Origin: Streptomyces populi
GTDB taxonomy: Bacteria > Actinomycetota > Actinomycetes > Streptomycetales > Streptomycetaceae
NCBI RefSeq assembly: GCF_002911015.1
Contig: NZ_KZ626906.1
Coordinates: 1 to 45,260, forward strand
Length of the DNA: 45,260 nucleotides
Reading direction: 5' to 3'
Part shown: piece after piece, positions 23,638-33,801 of the stretch
Position numbering within the stretch: position 1 is the first letter of the stretch
Layout of the letters: every line of letters starts with the position of its first letter
Translations under genes and position numbers: made by a program
Notes under the pieces: generated by a model
The model's input: the letters and a program-made list of their open reading frames with translations, nothing else
Told to the model about the DNA's origin: nothing
Database searches by the model: none

Positions 23638-25557
23638 GTCAGACACGCCCTCGGTACGACGCTGCACGCCCTGGGCGACCTCACCATGACGGACGTCCAA
23701 GCGGTGGAGCTCGGCCACCGGGCGCTCGCCCGGCGGCTGCGCGCCGCCGCCGGGAACCCCGACCGGGACCTGTCCCTCGACGCGACCGTGTTCCACTAGG
23801 GGCTGCTCGACACCGCCTGCCTCCACATCCTGCACTTCTTCACCCAGCGCTCGACGTCTGTCCCCCGCACCCTCGTGGAGCAGAGCCGCAGACAGCGCGA
23901 GCCGATCGCCAAGGTGGACGAACTGATCGCGCGCACCCCCATGGCGGGCGGCACCGACCAGGCCTTCGAGCAGCGCCACCTCGCCCACGCGGCCACCCGG
24001 CACGGTCACCTCACCATCTACGGCATCGACCTCGTCAACTCACCGGAGCGCCGGCCCCTCGACGCCGCCTACCTCAGCCTCCGGGCCCTGCGCCCCGGGG
24101 ACGACGAACAGACCGCCGTGCCCGGAGGGGTGCCCGCCGCCGCGGCCGGCACCCCGCTTCCCGCCGAACAGGCCCTGTCGGAACAGGACCTCGTCCTCCT
24201 GCGCGGTGTGGCCGGCTCCGGCAAGACCGTGCTCGTGCAGTGGCTGGCGGTGACCGCGGCCCGCGGAGAGCGGGGGGACCGCATCCCCTTCGTCCTCCCG
24301 CTGCGCGCCCTCGTCCGCCGTCCCGACGGCCTCCCGGCCCCCGACGCGTTCCTGTCCGCCGTCCGCGTCCCCTTCCACTCCACCCAGCCGGACGGCTGGG
24401 CCGACAGGGTGCTGCGCCACGGCCGCGGCCTGCTGCTGATCGACGGACTCGACGAGATCCCCGAACGTGACCGCGAACACACCCGCCGCCGGCTGCGCGA
24501 GCTCCTCGACGCCCACCCCGGCAACCAGTGGCTGGTCACGTCCCGTCCCTCGGCCGTACGGGAGGACTGGCTCGCGCCCGACGGCTTCACCGAGATCGTG
24601 CTCTCGCCGATGACCGGCGACGACGTGGCCGCGTTCATCCGCCGCCGGCACGCCGCGGCACGCCCGGACGCCTCCGACACGGACCTCCTCGACGGCTACG
24701 AGCGTTCCCTCCTCGACGCCGTCCGCACCAAGCCGGACCTCGGCCGCCTCGCCACCAACCCCCTGATGTGCGGCCTGATCTGCGCGCTGCACCGCGACCG
24801 GCGGGGCTATCTGCCGCACGGCGGACAGGAGTTGTACGACGCCGCGCTCTCCATGCTGCTCTCGCGCCGCGACGAGGAGCGCGACATGTTCACCGGCGCG
24901 AGCGGTCACGACGGCGTCCGGCTCACCGAACTCCCGCAGATCCAGCTGCTACAGCGGCTCGCCTACTGGCTCGTCCGCAACAACCGGGTCGAGGTGGACC
25001 GGGAGCGCGCCGAACGCATCGTCGCCGACGTCCTGCCCTCCCTCCCGGCCGCCGCCCGGCAGGGCGACGCCTCACAGATCCTGCGCCACCTCGTCGTCCG
25101 CAGCGGCCTCCTGCGTGAACCCACCCCGGGCACGGTGGAGTTCGTCCACCGCACCTTCCAGGACTACCTGGGCGCCAAGGCGGCCGTGGAGGACGGGGAC
25201 TTCGGGCTGCTGGTGCGCAACGCCGGGGAGTCCCAGTGGGCGGACGTGATCCGGATGGCCGCCGCCCACGCCCGGCCGCGCGAACGGGCCGAACTGCTGG
25301 GCTCCATGACCGACGCGGCACCACGGCTCGACGGGGCGGCCGCGACCCGGGTACGGCTCCTCGCCCTCGCCTCGCTGGAGCACGCCACACTGAGGAAACT
25401 GGCGGGGGACGAGGACCTTTCCCGGCTGAGGGCCCTGCTGCCGAATCTGCGGACGGTCGATTTCGTCCTCGATTTCGACACCGGAGGCGTGCCGGAACAT
25501 CTCTCGGGTCAATTGCCGGGTGAACACACCGCGACCACGACGCAGAGCGTTCTATGA
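23638..25557 (+). pseudogene. NACHT NTPase gene with an in-frame amber stop and truncated ends
   Basis: One reading frame, read through a TAG at 23797-23799, gives continuous similarity to Streptomyces NACHT NTPases as I know them: before the stop LHALGDLTMTDVQAVELGHR, after it LLDTACLHILHFFTQRST and LVEQSRRQREPIAKVDEL. The stop falls where homologues have an ordinary residue (GAG to TAG would do it). The usual N-terminal 60-80 residues with a start codon are not found upstream, and the C-terminus jumps from the ASLEHAT region to a short LRR-like end, so a C-terminal repeat region seems lost. The NTPase core is intact: Walker A GVAGSGKT, Walker B LLLIDGLDEIPE, and VTSRPSAVREDW. A 560-residue product from GTG 23875 could still be made. 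NACHT proteins in bacteria are often anti-phage. Confidence 0.65.
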
Positions 25558-25589
25558 CTCCCGCGCGGACAGTCCCGCGCGCGGACGGG

Positions 25590-25633
25590 AAAAGGGGCTG
25601 CCCCGGGACCGGAGTCCCGGGGCAGCCCCTTTT
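25590..25633. terminator. Strong bidirectional terminator between the NACHT remnant and clpC
   Basis: A perfect 20-bp stem (arms 25590-25609 and 25614-25633) with a CGGA loop, flanked by an AAAA start and a TTTT end, so it reads as an intrinsic terminator from both sides. It is 16 nt beyond the clpC stop. Confidence 0.9.
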
Positions 25634-25649
25634 CAGGCGGACCCGGAGG

Positions 25650-28175
<2,526 letters not shown>

Positions 28176-28605
28176 CGTTAATCGCTCCTCAGAGCGGTCA
28201 GGCAGTAAGGGGACGCTCCCCTCCCTGTCCTTCCGCAGCTTAGTCCCGCAAGCGGGGACCGCTCATTCCAACTGCCGACACCGTCCTTGGCCTCCTGACC
28301 CCGAACGCCGACATCTGCTCCAACCTGATGGTGCGAGACGATGTTCCCGCAGGCCAGGCAGATACCCTCTCCCGCTGTACGCCGATGGCGAACGTGAGAT
28401 GCCCGAGTCCTGCGTGTCGCCTCTCCCACTAGGCATGTCTTACCCGCACGCACCGACAGTCCATGCCGCGCGCACCGGTTCCCTCAGCTACGGGCGAACA
28501 CCGATGCCCGGCCGAACGCTTCCTCGCGCCCCTTTTTCCGGAACTCTTCGCGTTCACGGAAACGCCCAGCGTAACTCCGGGGGTCTTCCCGCTGTTGCTC
28601 CTTGC
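28176..28605. other. 430-nt intergenic region upstream of clpC and the SCO3374-like gene
   Basis: Carries the clpC control region: the ClgR-type box (28376-28393), a possible -10 TATCTG on the minus strand (28364-28359), and a long leader in which GTCCC...GGGAC (about 28253-28269) can fold. The right part up to 28605 should hold the promoter of the rightward gene; I cannot place it with confidence. No additional gene is supported. Confidence 0.55.
28376..28393. promoter_or_regulatory. ClgR-type operator upstream of clpC
   Basis: TGTACGCCGATGGCGAAC fits the published corynebacterial ClgR consensus WNNWCGCYNANRGCGWWS at every defined position, as I recall that consensus. ClgR activates clpC and clpP genes in actinobacteria. 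It lies about 12 bp upstream of a TATCTG hexamer, where an activator overlapping -35 would sit. Confidence 0.7.
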
Positions 28606-29328
28606 ATGGTTCCCGCCGTCCCTGTCCCTCGTCGGCCTTTCGATCCGGGTGATCCGGCCGATCCGGTGTGCCGGTGGTACGAGAACGAACTGGGCTGGAC
28701 GGCAGTGCCCGGATCGCCGGTGCGGCTGGTCACGGGGCTGCGCTTCGACGTCCTGGAGGTGCCGGCGGAGGCGGGGTTCCCGGCGCTGCGGCATCTGGGG
28801 CCGGCGTCCCCGGTGGCTCTGCACGGGGAGCGGATGCGGCTGCTGGTGGCCGCGGGGAGCGCGGAGGAGCTGCCGGGGCTGCTCGACTGGCTGGAGTGGG
28901 GCGCTCTCGCGCTGGATCTCACGGCGATCGGCGCGGGCGGGAGCGTCGAGGCTCCCCCGCCGCCGGACACCGGCGTCCCGGTGGTGCCGGATCCCGGGGC
29001 CCCGGCGTCGCCGGGCCCCTTCGCCCCGCCGTCGGGCGGGTGCGGGACCCGGCCCGGGGACCGGCCCGAAGGCCGTCCGGGGCCCCGCTCCGGGGAGCGG
29101 CCGCCCGCCGGTCCGCGAACACGGCGGGACCCACGAGGGGCCGCCCGCTGGCTGCGGCCCCCTGAGCCCGGCCGCGAGGTGGAACCGGCGCTGCCGACGC
29201 TGTCGGCGCTGGGCGGCGGGGGCGTCGGGAACGCCCCCGATCTCGTACGGCTGGTGCAGACGATGGCGACGCAGTGCCACCGCGTGCGGCTGCGGCGGGC
29301 GTGCGCTCAGCCGTTGGCCTTCTCGTAG
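28606..29328 (+). CDS. SCO3374 family protein, unknown function
   Basis: 240 residues from ATG 28606, the most plausible start before the conserved part. The N-terminal half is folded-looking: VCRWYENELGWTAVPGSP, VTGLRFDVLEVPAEAG, SPVALHGERMRLLVAAG and GLLDWLEWGALALDL, resembling the bifunctional primase/polymerase-like small domain of Streptomyces SCO3374 proteins. A Pro/Gly/Arg-rich variable stretch (about 110-190) and a short basic C-terminus follow. There are no catalytic motifs of a full primase, so the role is unknown. Its last 22 nt overlap the end of lsr2 on the opposite strand. The frame stays open further upstream, but without codon support. Confidence 0.75.
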   Translation: MVPAVPVPRRPFDPGDPADPVCRWYENELGWTAVPGSPVRLVTGLRFDVLEVPAEAGFPALRHLGPASPVALHGERMRLLVAAGSAEELPGLLDWLEWGALALDLTAIGAGGSVEAPPPPDTGVPVVPDPGAPASPGPFAPPSGGCGTRPGDRPEGRPGPRSGERPPAGPRTRRDPRGAARWLRPPEPGREVEPALPTLSALGGGGVGNAPDLVRLVQTMATQCHRVRLRRACAQPLAFS

Positions 29329-29642
29329 GCCTCGCGGATGGACGCGGGAACGCGGCCGCGGTCGTTGACCTCCAGGTTGTTCTCCTTCGCCCAGGCGCGG
29401 ATCTGAGCGGTGTCCTGGCTGCCGCCGGAAGCGACGCGGGCCTTTCCGCGTCCGCCCGAAGCACGGCCTCCGGTACGACGGCCGCCCTTGACGTAGGGGT
29501 CGAGAAGACCACGGAGCTTGTCCGCATTGGCGGTCGTGAGATCGATTTCGTACGTCTTGCCGTCCAGCGCGAACGTCACGGTCTCGTCCGCCTCGCCACC
29601 GTCGAGGTCGTCGACAAGAAGGACCTGAACCTTCTGTGCCAC
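29307..29642 (-). CDS. lsr2: Lsr2 nucleoid-associated xenogeneic silencer
   Basis: 111 residues, the standard Lsr2 length. The N-terminal dimer/oligomer domain (1-60) reads AQKVQVLLVDDLDGGEADET and DGKTYEIDL; the linker is Gly/Arg-rich; the C-terminal domain has IRAWAKENNLEVNDRGRVP with the R95-G96-R97 AT-hook-like loop that inserts in the minor groove. Lsr2 coats AT-rich, horizontally acquired DNA and silences many antibiotic clusters in Streptomyces. GTG 29642 is chosen since AAAGGA precedes it at good spacing; an upstream ATG at 29657 would put that SD inside the gene. The 3' end overlaps the SCO3374-like gene by 22 nt. A palindromic repeat sits in the promoter spacer. Confidence 0.97.
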   Translation of the reverse strand: MAQKVQVLLVDDLDGGEADETVTFALDGKTYEIDLTTANADKLRGLLDPYVKGGRRTGGRASGGRGKARVASGGSQDTAQIRAWAKENNLEVNDRGRVPASIREAYEKANG

Positions 29643-29711
29643 CGGATTTCCTTTCATCGATAACTTCAGGGCAAGGAGGGCCCCGCGGCGTCCGCCGTTT
29701 CGCCGTCCCTT

Positions 29712-29733
29712 GTTATATGCAGTACTGCAGTAC
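29712..29733 (-). promoter_or_regulatory. lsr2 promoter with tandem TGCAGTAC in the spacer
   Basis: On the minus strand TATAAC (29717-29712) is a good -10; a TTCCGA -35-like hexamer lies 17 nt upstream. The spacer holds two adjacent exact copies of TGCAGTAC (29718-29725, 29726-29733), which create the perfect palindromes TGCAGTACTGCA and GTACTGCAGTAC. A protein bound here would compete with RNA polymerase. Confidence 0.65.
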
Positions 29734-29870
29734 GTCGGAAAGCAAACCGCTTTTGCCGGAAAAACACAAACCCCTGGCGGAGACTCACGGGACTCCGCCC
29801 GCCCGGAAACGTGCGCGTTTCGGACATAGGGAACGCGGGCATCGCACTCCGCCGGAATAGCTGGCCGCGA

Positions 29871-30440
29871 TCACAGATGCAGAAGCATCCGGCTGTTGCC
29901 CAAGGTGTTCGGTTTCACTCGTTCGAGACCGAGGAACTCCGCGACGCCCTCGTCATAGGAACGCAGGAGCTCGGCGTACACATCGGTGTCGACGGGTGTC
30001 TCGCCGATCTCCACGAAGCCGTGCTTCGCGAAGAAGCCGACTTCGAAGGTCAGACAGAAAACCCGTCGAACACCGAGCCAGCGGGCGGTCTGGAGCAACT
30101 TCTCCAGCAACTGGTGACCGACGCCCATGCCCTTGACCGTGGGGTTCACCGCGAGAGTGCGGACTTCGGCGAGGTCTTCCCACATCACGTGCAGCGCGCC
30201 GCAGCCGACCACCTCGGCGTTGTCGTCGCGTTCCGCGACCCAGAACTCCTGGATGTCCTCGTAAAGGGTGACGGTGGCTTTGTCGAGCAGGATACGGCGG
30301 CGCACGTTCGCGTCGAGGAGTCGGCGCACGGCCGCGACATCGCTGGTCCTGGCCCGCCGGACGGTGACGGCTTTTGCGGTGACTTCGGGATGCTCCGCCG
30401 GAAGCTCTGCCGGAACCTCCGCGGGATGCTCTGCTGACAT
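29871..30440 (-). CDS. argA: Amino-acid N-acetyltransferase (ArgA-type GNAT)
   Basis: 189 residues. A GNAT fold is seen: TVRRARTSDVAAVRRLLDAN, then the acetyl-CoA loop LAVNPTVKGMGVGHQLLEKL and a later VFCLTFEVGFFAKHGFVEIG. The sequence resembles the short Rv2747-type N-acetylglutamate synthases of actinobacteria, which start arginine synthesis from glutamate. The N-terminal 25 residues (Pro/Ala/Glu-rich) are variable. No SD: TAGCGT (30452-30447) ends 6 nt before ATG 30440, suggesting a leaderless mRNA, and that -10 overlaps the stop codon of the BlaI-type gene upstream. Symbol given by family resemblance; substrate not proven. Confidence 0.85.
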   Translation of the reverse strand: MSAEHPAEVPAELPAEHPEVTAKAVTVRRARTSDVAAVRRLLDANVRRRILLDKATVTLYEDIQEFWVAERDDNAEVVGCGALHVMWEDLAEVRTLAVNPTVKGMGVGHQLLEKLLQTARWLGVRRVFCLTFEVGFFAKHGFVEIGETPVDTDVYAELLRSYDEGVAEFLGLERVKPNTLGNSRMLLHL

Positions 30441-30449
30441 GAGCGGACG

Positions 30450-30902
30450 CTATCGCCCGGAGGCGTCCCCGTCGGCGGCGGGGTTCTCCTCGGAGGGCCC
30501 GGGCGCCGACGGTCTTTCGACAGGTTCGGAGACTTGCGGTTCCGGCCCTTGCACGATGCGTACGGCATCCCTGAGCGCCACCCGCTGTTCCTCGCTCATC
30601 ATCCCGAAGAAGGCGACGAGAGCGGCCGCGGGGTTGTCGCTCTGCGACCAGGCGTCGTTCATCAGCGCCGCCGAGTAGGCGGCCCGTGTGGAGACCGCCT
30701 CATATCGATAGGCCCGGCCTTCCGCTTCGCGGCGCACCCAGCCCTTCTGATGGAGATTGTCCAAAACGGTCATCACGGTGGTGTAGGCGATGGACCGTTC
30801 CCGTTGAAGGTCTTCCAGGACTTCCCGAACGGTCACCGGGCGGTTCCACTTCCACACCCGCGTCATGACCGCGTCTTCGAGTTCTCCCAATGGGCGAGGC
30901 AC
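30450..30902 (-). CDS. BlaI/MecI/CopY family transcriptional regulator
   Basis: 150 residues from GTG 30902. Winged-helix features of the family: LGELEDAVMTRVWKW, VTVREVLEDLQRERSIAYT, TVMTVLDNLHQKGWV, RREAEGRAYRYEAV. The C-terminal 35 residues are acidic, Pro/Ser-rich and variable. Such regulators often repress beta-lactamase or metal-export genes and are cleaved by a BlaR-type sensor peptidase, but none is nearby. TATTGT (30916-30911) ends 8 nt before the GTG, so the leader is at most one base. A strong terminator precedes it. The target is not clear from the neighbours. Confidence 0.9.
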   Translation of the reverse strand: MPRPLGELEDAVMTRVWKWNRPVTVREVLEDLQRERSIAYTTVMTVLDNLHQKGWVRREAEGRAYRYEAVSTRAAYSAALMNDAWSQSDNPAAALVAFFGMMSEEQRVALRDAVRIVQGPEPQVSEPVERPSAPGPSEENPAADGDASGR

Positions 30903-30932
30903 AGTTCAGAACAATAGTGGGAGATGGCCAAC

Positions 30933-30982
30933 AAAAAGGGCGTACGACTCGAAGGACGTGGGAAACGTCCGAGTCGTACGCC
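30933..30982 (-). terminator. Intrinsic terminator with T-tract after the 61-aa membrane protein gene
   Basis: On the minus strand GGCGTACGACTCG pairs with its complement (30970-30982 with 30939-30951), with an inner GGACGT/ACGTCC stem, and TTTTT follows (30937-30933). A textbook intrinsic terminator, rare in quality for this genome. It isolates the two genes upstream from the BlaI-type gene. Confidence 0.88.
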
Positions 30983-31075
30983 GGTGGCGGCGCGGTCCGG
31001 GCCGGGACGGCCGCACGCGGGAGGCGGCGGCCGTACGCGGGAGGGGGCCGGCGCGGGCGCGGGGCCGACCGGGGC

Positions 31076-31261
31076 TCAGGCCCCGGCGTCCTTGGGGGAC
31101 GAGGCCTGCTGGGCGGCCTCCACGCGCGCGAGGGCGGCGTCGACGACCCCGTCCTCCTTGGCCTTGTTGGCCCCGCCCTGACTCCTCACGATCGTCACGA
31201 TGAGCCCGATGAAGAACACGGCCATCACTACCGGGGGCACGAGCGCGGAGACGTAGTCCAT
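31076..31261 (-). CDS. 61-residue single-pass membrane protein
   Basis: Starts at ATG 31261 (MDYVSALVPPVVMAVFFIGL), with one membrane helix (about 5-25) and a charged cytoplasmic tail with KEDGVVDAALARVEAAQQAS. GGGGGC lies directly before the ATG, and TACTCT (31273-31268) ends 6 nt upstream, so it could use an SD or be leaderless. It lies 13 nt after the end of the 208-aa gene on the same strand, so both may share a transcript ending at the terminator at 30933-30982. It resembles small actinobacterial membrane proteins of unknown role. Confidence 0.75.
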   Translation of the reverse strand: MDYVSALVPPVVMAVFFIGLIVTIVRSQGGANKAKEDGVVDAALARVEAAQQASSPKDAGA

Positions 31262-31274
31262 GCCCCCAGAGTAG

Positions 31275-31901
31275 CTAGCCCGCCGCGAGCCGCTGCGCCG
31301 GGTCGGCCGGAGGCGGTCCCGGTTTGCGCCTCGGCGGGAAGACCTCGCCCGGAGTGGGGACGGGCCGGTCCGGGCGGGGCGTCCTGGCCGGCGGCTGGGG
31401 CCGCGGGGTCGGCTCGGTCTTCCGGTCGGGCTCCTCGGCGGCACGGCCCCCGGGCAGGGCCAGCAGCCGGGTGCGGGACGGGGGCACCGAGGCGACCGCG
31501 CGGCCCGCGAGCCGGGCGCGCACGTCCTGCTCGGCGAGGACCCGGCAGCGGTCCAGGAGGGCCGCCGCGACGGGGTTGCCGCGCAGTGCGCGGAGCGCGG
31601 CGAGGTCGTCGGGATCCGGCCGGTAGCCGGAGGCGAGGACCTCCTCCAGGAGGGCGAAGTAGCCGGCCGCGGTGCCCGGCAGCGCGGCCCGGTAGCGGAC
31701 GAGGTCGGCCAGCAGGAAGGCCCGGAGTCTGGCCCCCTCGCGGGCCGCCTCGTCGACGGACTCGGCGAGGCGGAGGCAGTCCTGGACGTCCTCGGCGGAG
31801 ACCGGGCTGGGGTGCAGGGCGAGGGCGAGGGCACGGCGGAGCACGCGCAGCTCCTCCGCGCCGAACGCCATACCGCCGTGGGATCCGTAGGGCGTGGGCA
31901 T
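31275..31901 (-). CDS. Helical protein of unknown function with Pro/Arg-rich tail
   Basis: 208 residues from ATG 31901 (MPTPYGSHGG). The first 130 residues are mostly helical (LRVLRRALALALHPSPVSAE, VQDCLRLAESVDEAAREGAR, LRAFLLADLVRYRAALPGTA), with a late LRALRGNPVAAALLDRCRVL; the last 70 are Pro/Arg-rich and likely disordered. No catalytic motif is seen. The -10 TATCGT (31914-31909) ends 7 nt before the ATG and no SD is present, so it looks leaderless; starts at 31922 and 31871 are alternatives. It is common in streptomycetes to find this with the 61-aa membrane gene (recalled, not checked). Confidence 0.72.
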   Translation of the reverse strand: MPTPYGSHGGMAFGAEELRVLRRALALALHPSPVSAEDVQDCLRLAESVDEAAREGARLRAFLLADLVRYRAALPGTAAGYFALLEEVLASGYRPDPDDLAALRALRGNPVAAALLDRCRVLAEQDVRARLAGRAVASVPPSRTRLLALPGGRAAEEPDRKTEPTPRPQPPARTPRPDRPVPTPGEVFPPRRKPGPPPADPAQRLAAG

Positions 31902-31960
31902 GAAAGTGACGATACGCACCAAATGCGAAGAATCAGCAGAATGTAATTCTTGTGGCGCGG

Positions 31961-32007
31961 CTCGGGCCCTTCCTCCGGACCGGGGAGGTCCGGAGGAAGG
32001 GCCCGAG
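31961..32007. terminator. Strong hairpin after the wall-anchored protein gene
   Basis: A perfect 20-bp stem (arms 31961-31980 and 31988-32007) with a 7-nt loop, 27 nt beyond the stop of the leftward gene. No T-tract. It separates that gene from the leftward 208-aa gene and its leaderless start. Confidence 0.85.
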
Positions 32008-32033
32008 GGAGTCAGATCACGACAGCCCGGTGC

Positions 32034-33686
32034 TCAGCGCGTCGCCCGACGACGCAGACCGAGGAACAGGCCGCCGCCCAGGAGCAGGGCCAGCACCGAC
32101 GCCCCGGCCGCGAACGTCACCGGCACGCCCGCGCCCGTCGCGGCCATGCTGCCGCTCCCGGTACCGCCCGTCGTCGTGGTGGTGGTGCTGCCGCCGCCAC
32201 CGCCGTTTGTGCCGCCGTTTGTGCCGCCGTTTCCGCTGCCGCTGCCTCCGGATGTGCTGCCGGAGCCCGCCGAACCGCCGCTCGTACCGCCCGTGCCCGA
32301 GTCGTGGCCCGGGGTGCGGACGACGATCGCCGCGGTGTTGTTGGTCTTGTCGGGATCGACCGGCAGCCGGTCCACCGTGATCCGGCCCGGCTTCAGCTCG
32401 GCGGGGTCGACGACGCGCAGGTCGAAGTCCCACTTCGTGTACTGGCCCGGGTCGATCCAGTAGTCGTCGACGTCCCCGTGGCACTCGTAGTAGTCGAGGA
32501 CGCCGTGCTTCGTGAACTCGTGGCAGGCCTTGGGAGTGGTGACCGCCTCCGTCCCGGCCGGGATGTAGACGCGGGTCTCGTAGGGCGGGTCCTCGCCCGG
32601 TTCGCTGCCGGTCCAGGCGAGCATCCCGGCGGGACCGTTGTTGCGCACCCCCACCGTGAACCTCACCGGATCCCCGGCCTTCTCCTGCCGCACGGTGGCC
32701 CCCACGGCCTGGAGGTCCGCGGTGTTGTCGATCCGGAAGCTCGTGACCCCTCGCTCCTGCGGCTCCCCCGGGGGCGCGGAGGCGGGCCGGGGCGTCGGCC
32801 TCAACTCACGGCCGGTGCCGCGGTGGTGGGCCTCGCCGTCCCAGTCGTACTCCGCCTTCCCGTACGAGACCGCGAGGGATCCCTCCAGCTCCGCGGTGTC
32901 GGCGGTCACCGAGCCCAGGTCCAGGTCGTACGATCCGCCGACGGCGAACGACCCCTCGAAGACGCAGGAGACCGTGCCGCCGCCGGACGCGGTGCCGTAG
33001 GAGGTCGAGTACTCGCAGTTGCTGAACTCCTCGTCGGGTGTCACGCCGCTGTAGCGCAGGCGGAGACCGACGGAGTCCTTCGCGGTGGCACCGTAGTTCG
33101 TGAACCCGCTCGTCACCTTCATGGAGGTTTTCGGCTTCACCTTCCCGCCGCCGGGCGTGCGCTCCAGCCGGTCGAGGACCACGCCCGGGTCGGGAACCGT
33201 CACCTTGATCGTCCGCGTCGCGAGCTGTACCCCGTGCGACTCGACGGTCATGCGGATCTCGCCCGAGGCACCGACCGCCGCGTTCTTCGCGCGCCGCAGA
33301 TCGATCTTGTGGACGCGGCCCCAGTCGGACGGGACGGTCCCCTCGGAGTCGCAGACCCGGACGGGGTCCGCCGGCTTCCAGCACGCCGTCACATCGGCGA
33401 TGCCCTTGAGCGAGGTGGCATCGACGGTGAGCTTGTACGAGTCGAGCGTCGCCGTCCCCATGTTGCGCACCCACACGTCCATCGGAAGTCCGTAGGACTC
33501 GTACGGGAGGGCCTCCGCGGTCGCCGGACTCTCCAGCACCACACGGATGCCGGCCGGCGGCGTGGGCGCTCCCGCCGCCGGTCCGGTGGACAGGCCCGTC
33601 AGGGCCGTCGCCGCGGCGAGGGCGCACACGGCGGACCGGGCCCACCTCCTGCCGACGGTTCTGGTCGCGGCCGGAACTAATCTCAT
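32034..33686 (-). CDS. Secreted cell-wall-anchored protein (LAXTG-like sortase substrate)
   Basis: 550 residues from ATG 33686 with GAGGGAG upstream. Signal peptide: basic MRLVPAATRTVGRRWAR, hydrophobic core, probable cut after AAG (about residue 38). The long middle (about 40-430) is beta-rich with repeated sets (VWVRNMGTATLDSYKLTV, FTVGVRNNGPAGM) like CARDB/DUF11-type immunoglobulin-fold modules, with several Cys pairs. A Gly/Ser/Thr-rich linker leads to MAATG, a hydrophobic helix and RRRATR, the three-part sorting signal used by sortases (Streptomyces class E favours LAXTG; here Met replaces Leu). It is probably displayed on the wall. Function unknown. Terminated by a strong hairpin. Confidence 0.88.
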   Translation of the reverse strand: MRLVPAATRTVGRRWARSAVCALAAATALTGLSTGPAAGAPTPPAGIRVVLESPATAEALPYESYGLPMDVWVRNMGTATLDSYKLTVDATSLKGIADVTACWKPADPVRVCDSEGTVPSDWGRVHKIDLRRAKNAAVGASGEIRMTVESHGVQLATRTIKVTVPDPGVVLDRLERTPGGGKVKPKTSMKVTSGFTNYGATAKDSVGLRLRYSGVTPDEEFSNCEYSTSYGTASGGGTVSCVFEGSFAVGGSYDLDLGSVTADTAELEGSLAVSYGKAEYDWDGEAHHRGTGRELRPTPRPASAPPGEPQERGVTSFRIDNTADLQAVGATVRQEKAGDPVRFTVGVRNNGPAGMLAWTGSEPGEDPPYETRVYIPAGTEAVTTPKACHEFTKHGVLDYYECHGDVDDYWIDPGQYTKWDFDLRVVDPAELKPGRITVDRLPVDPDKTNNTAAIVVRTPGHDSGTGGTSGGSAGSGSTSGGSGSGNGGTNGGTNGGGGGSTTTTTTGGTGSGSMAATGAGVPVTFAAGASVLALLLGGGLFLGLRRRATR

Positions 33687-33801
33687 CCGAACTCCCTCTG
33701 GTGGTCCAGGGCCCCGGGGCGCCCCGAGGCACCCGCAATGACCCTGAACCCCACCAGAAGGTTGTATGAATTCCACGCAAATCAGAGGCGGCCGTGCCGC
33801 C

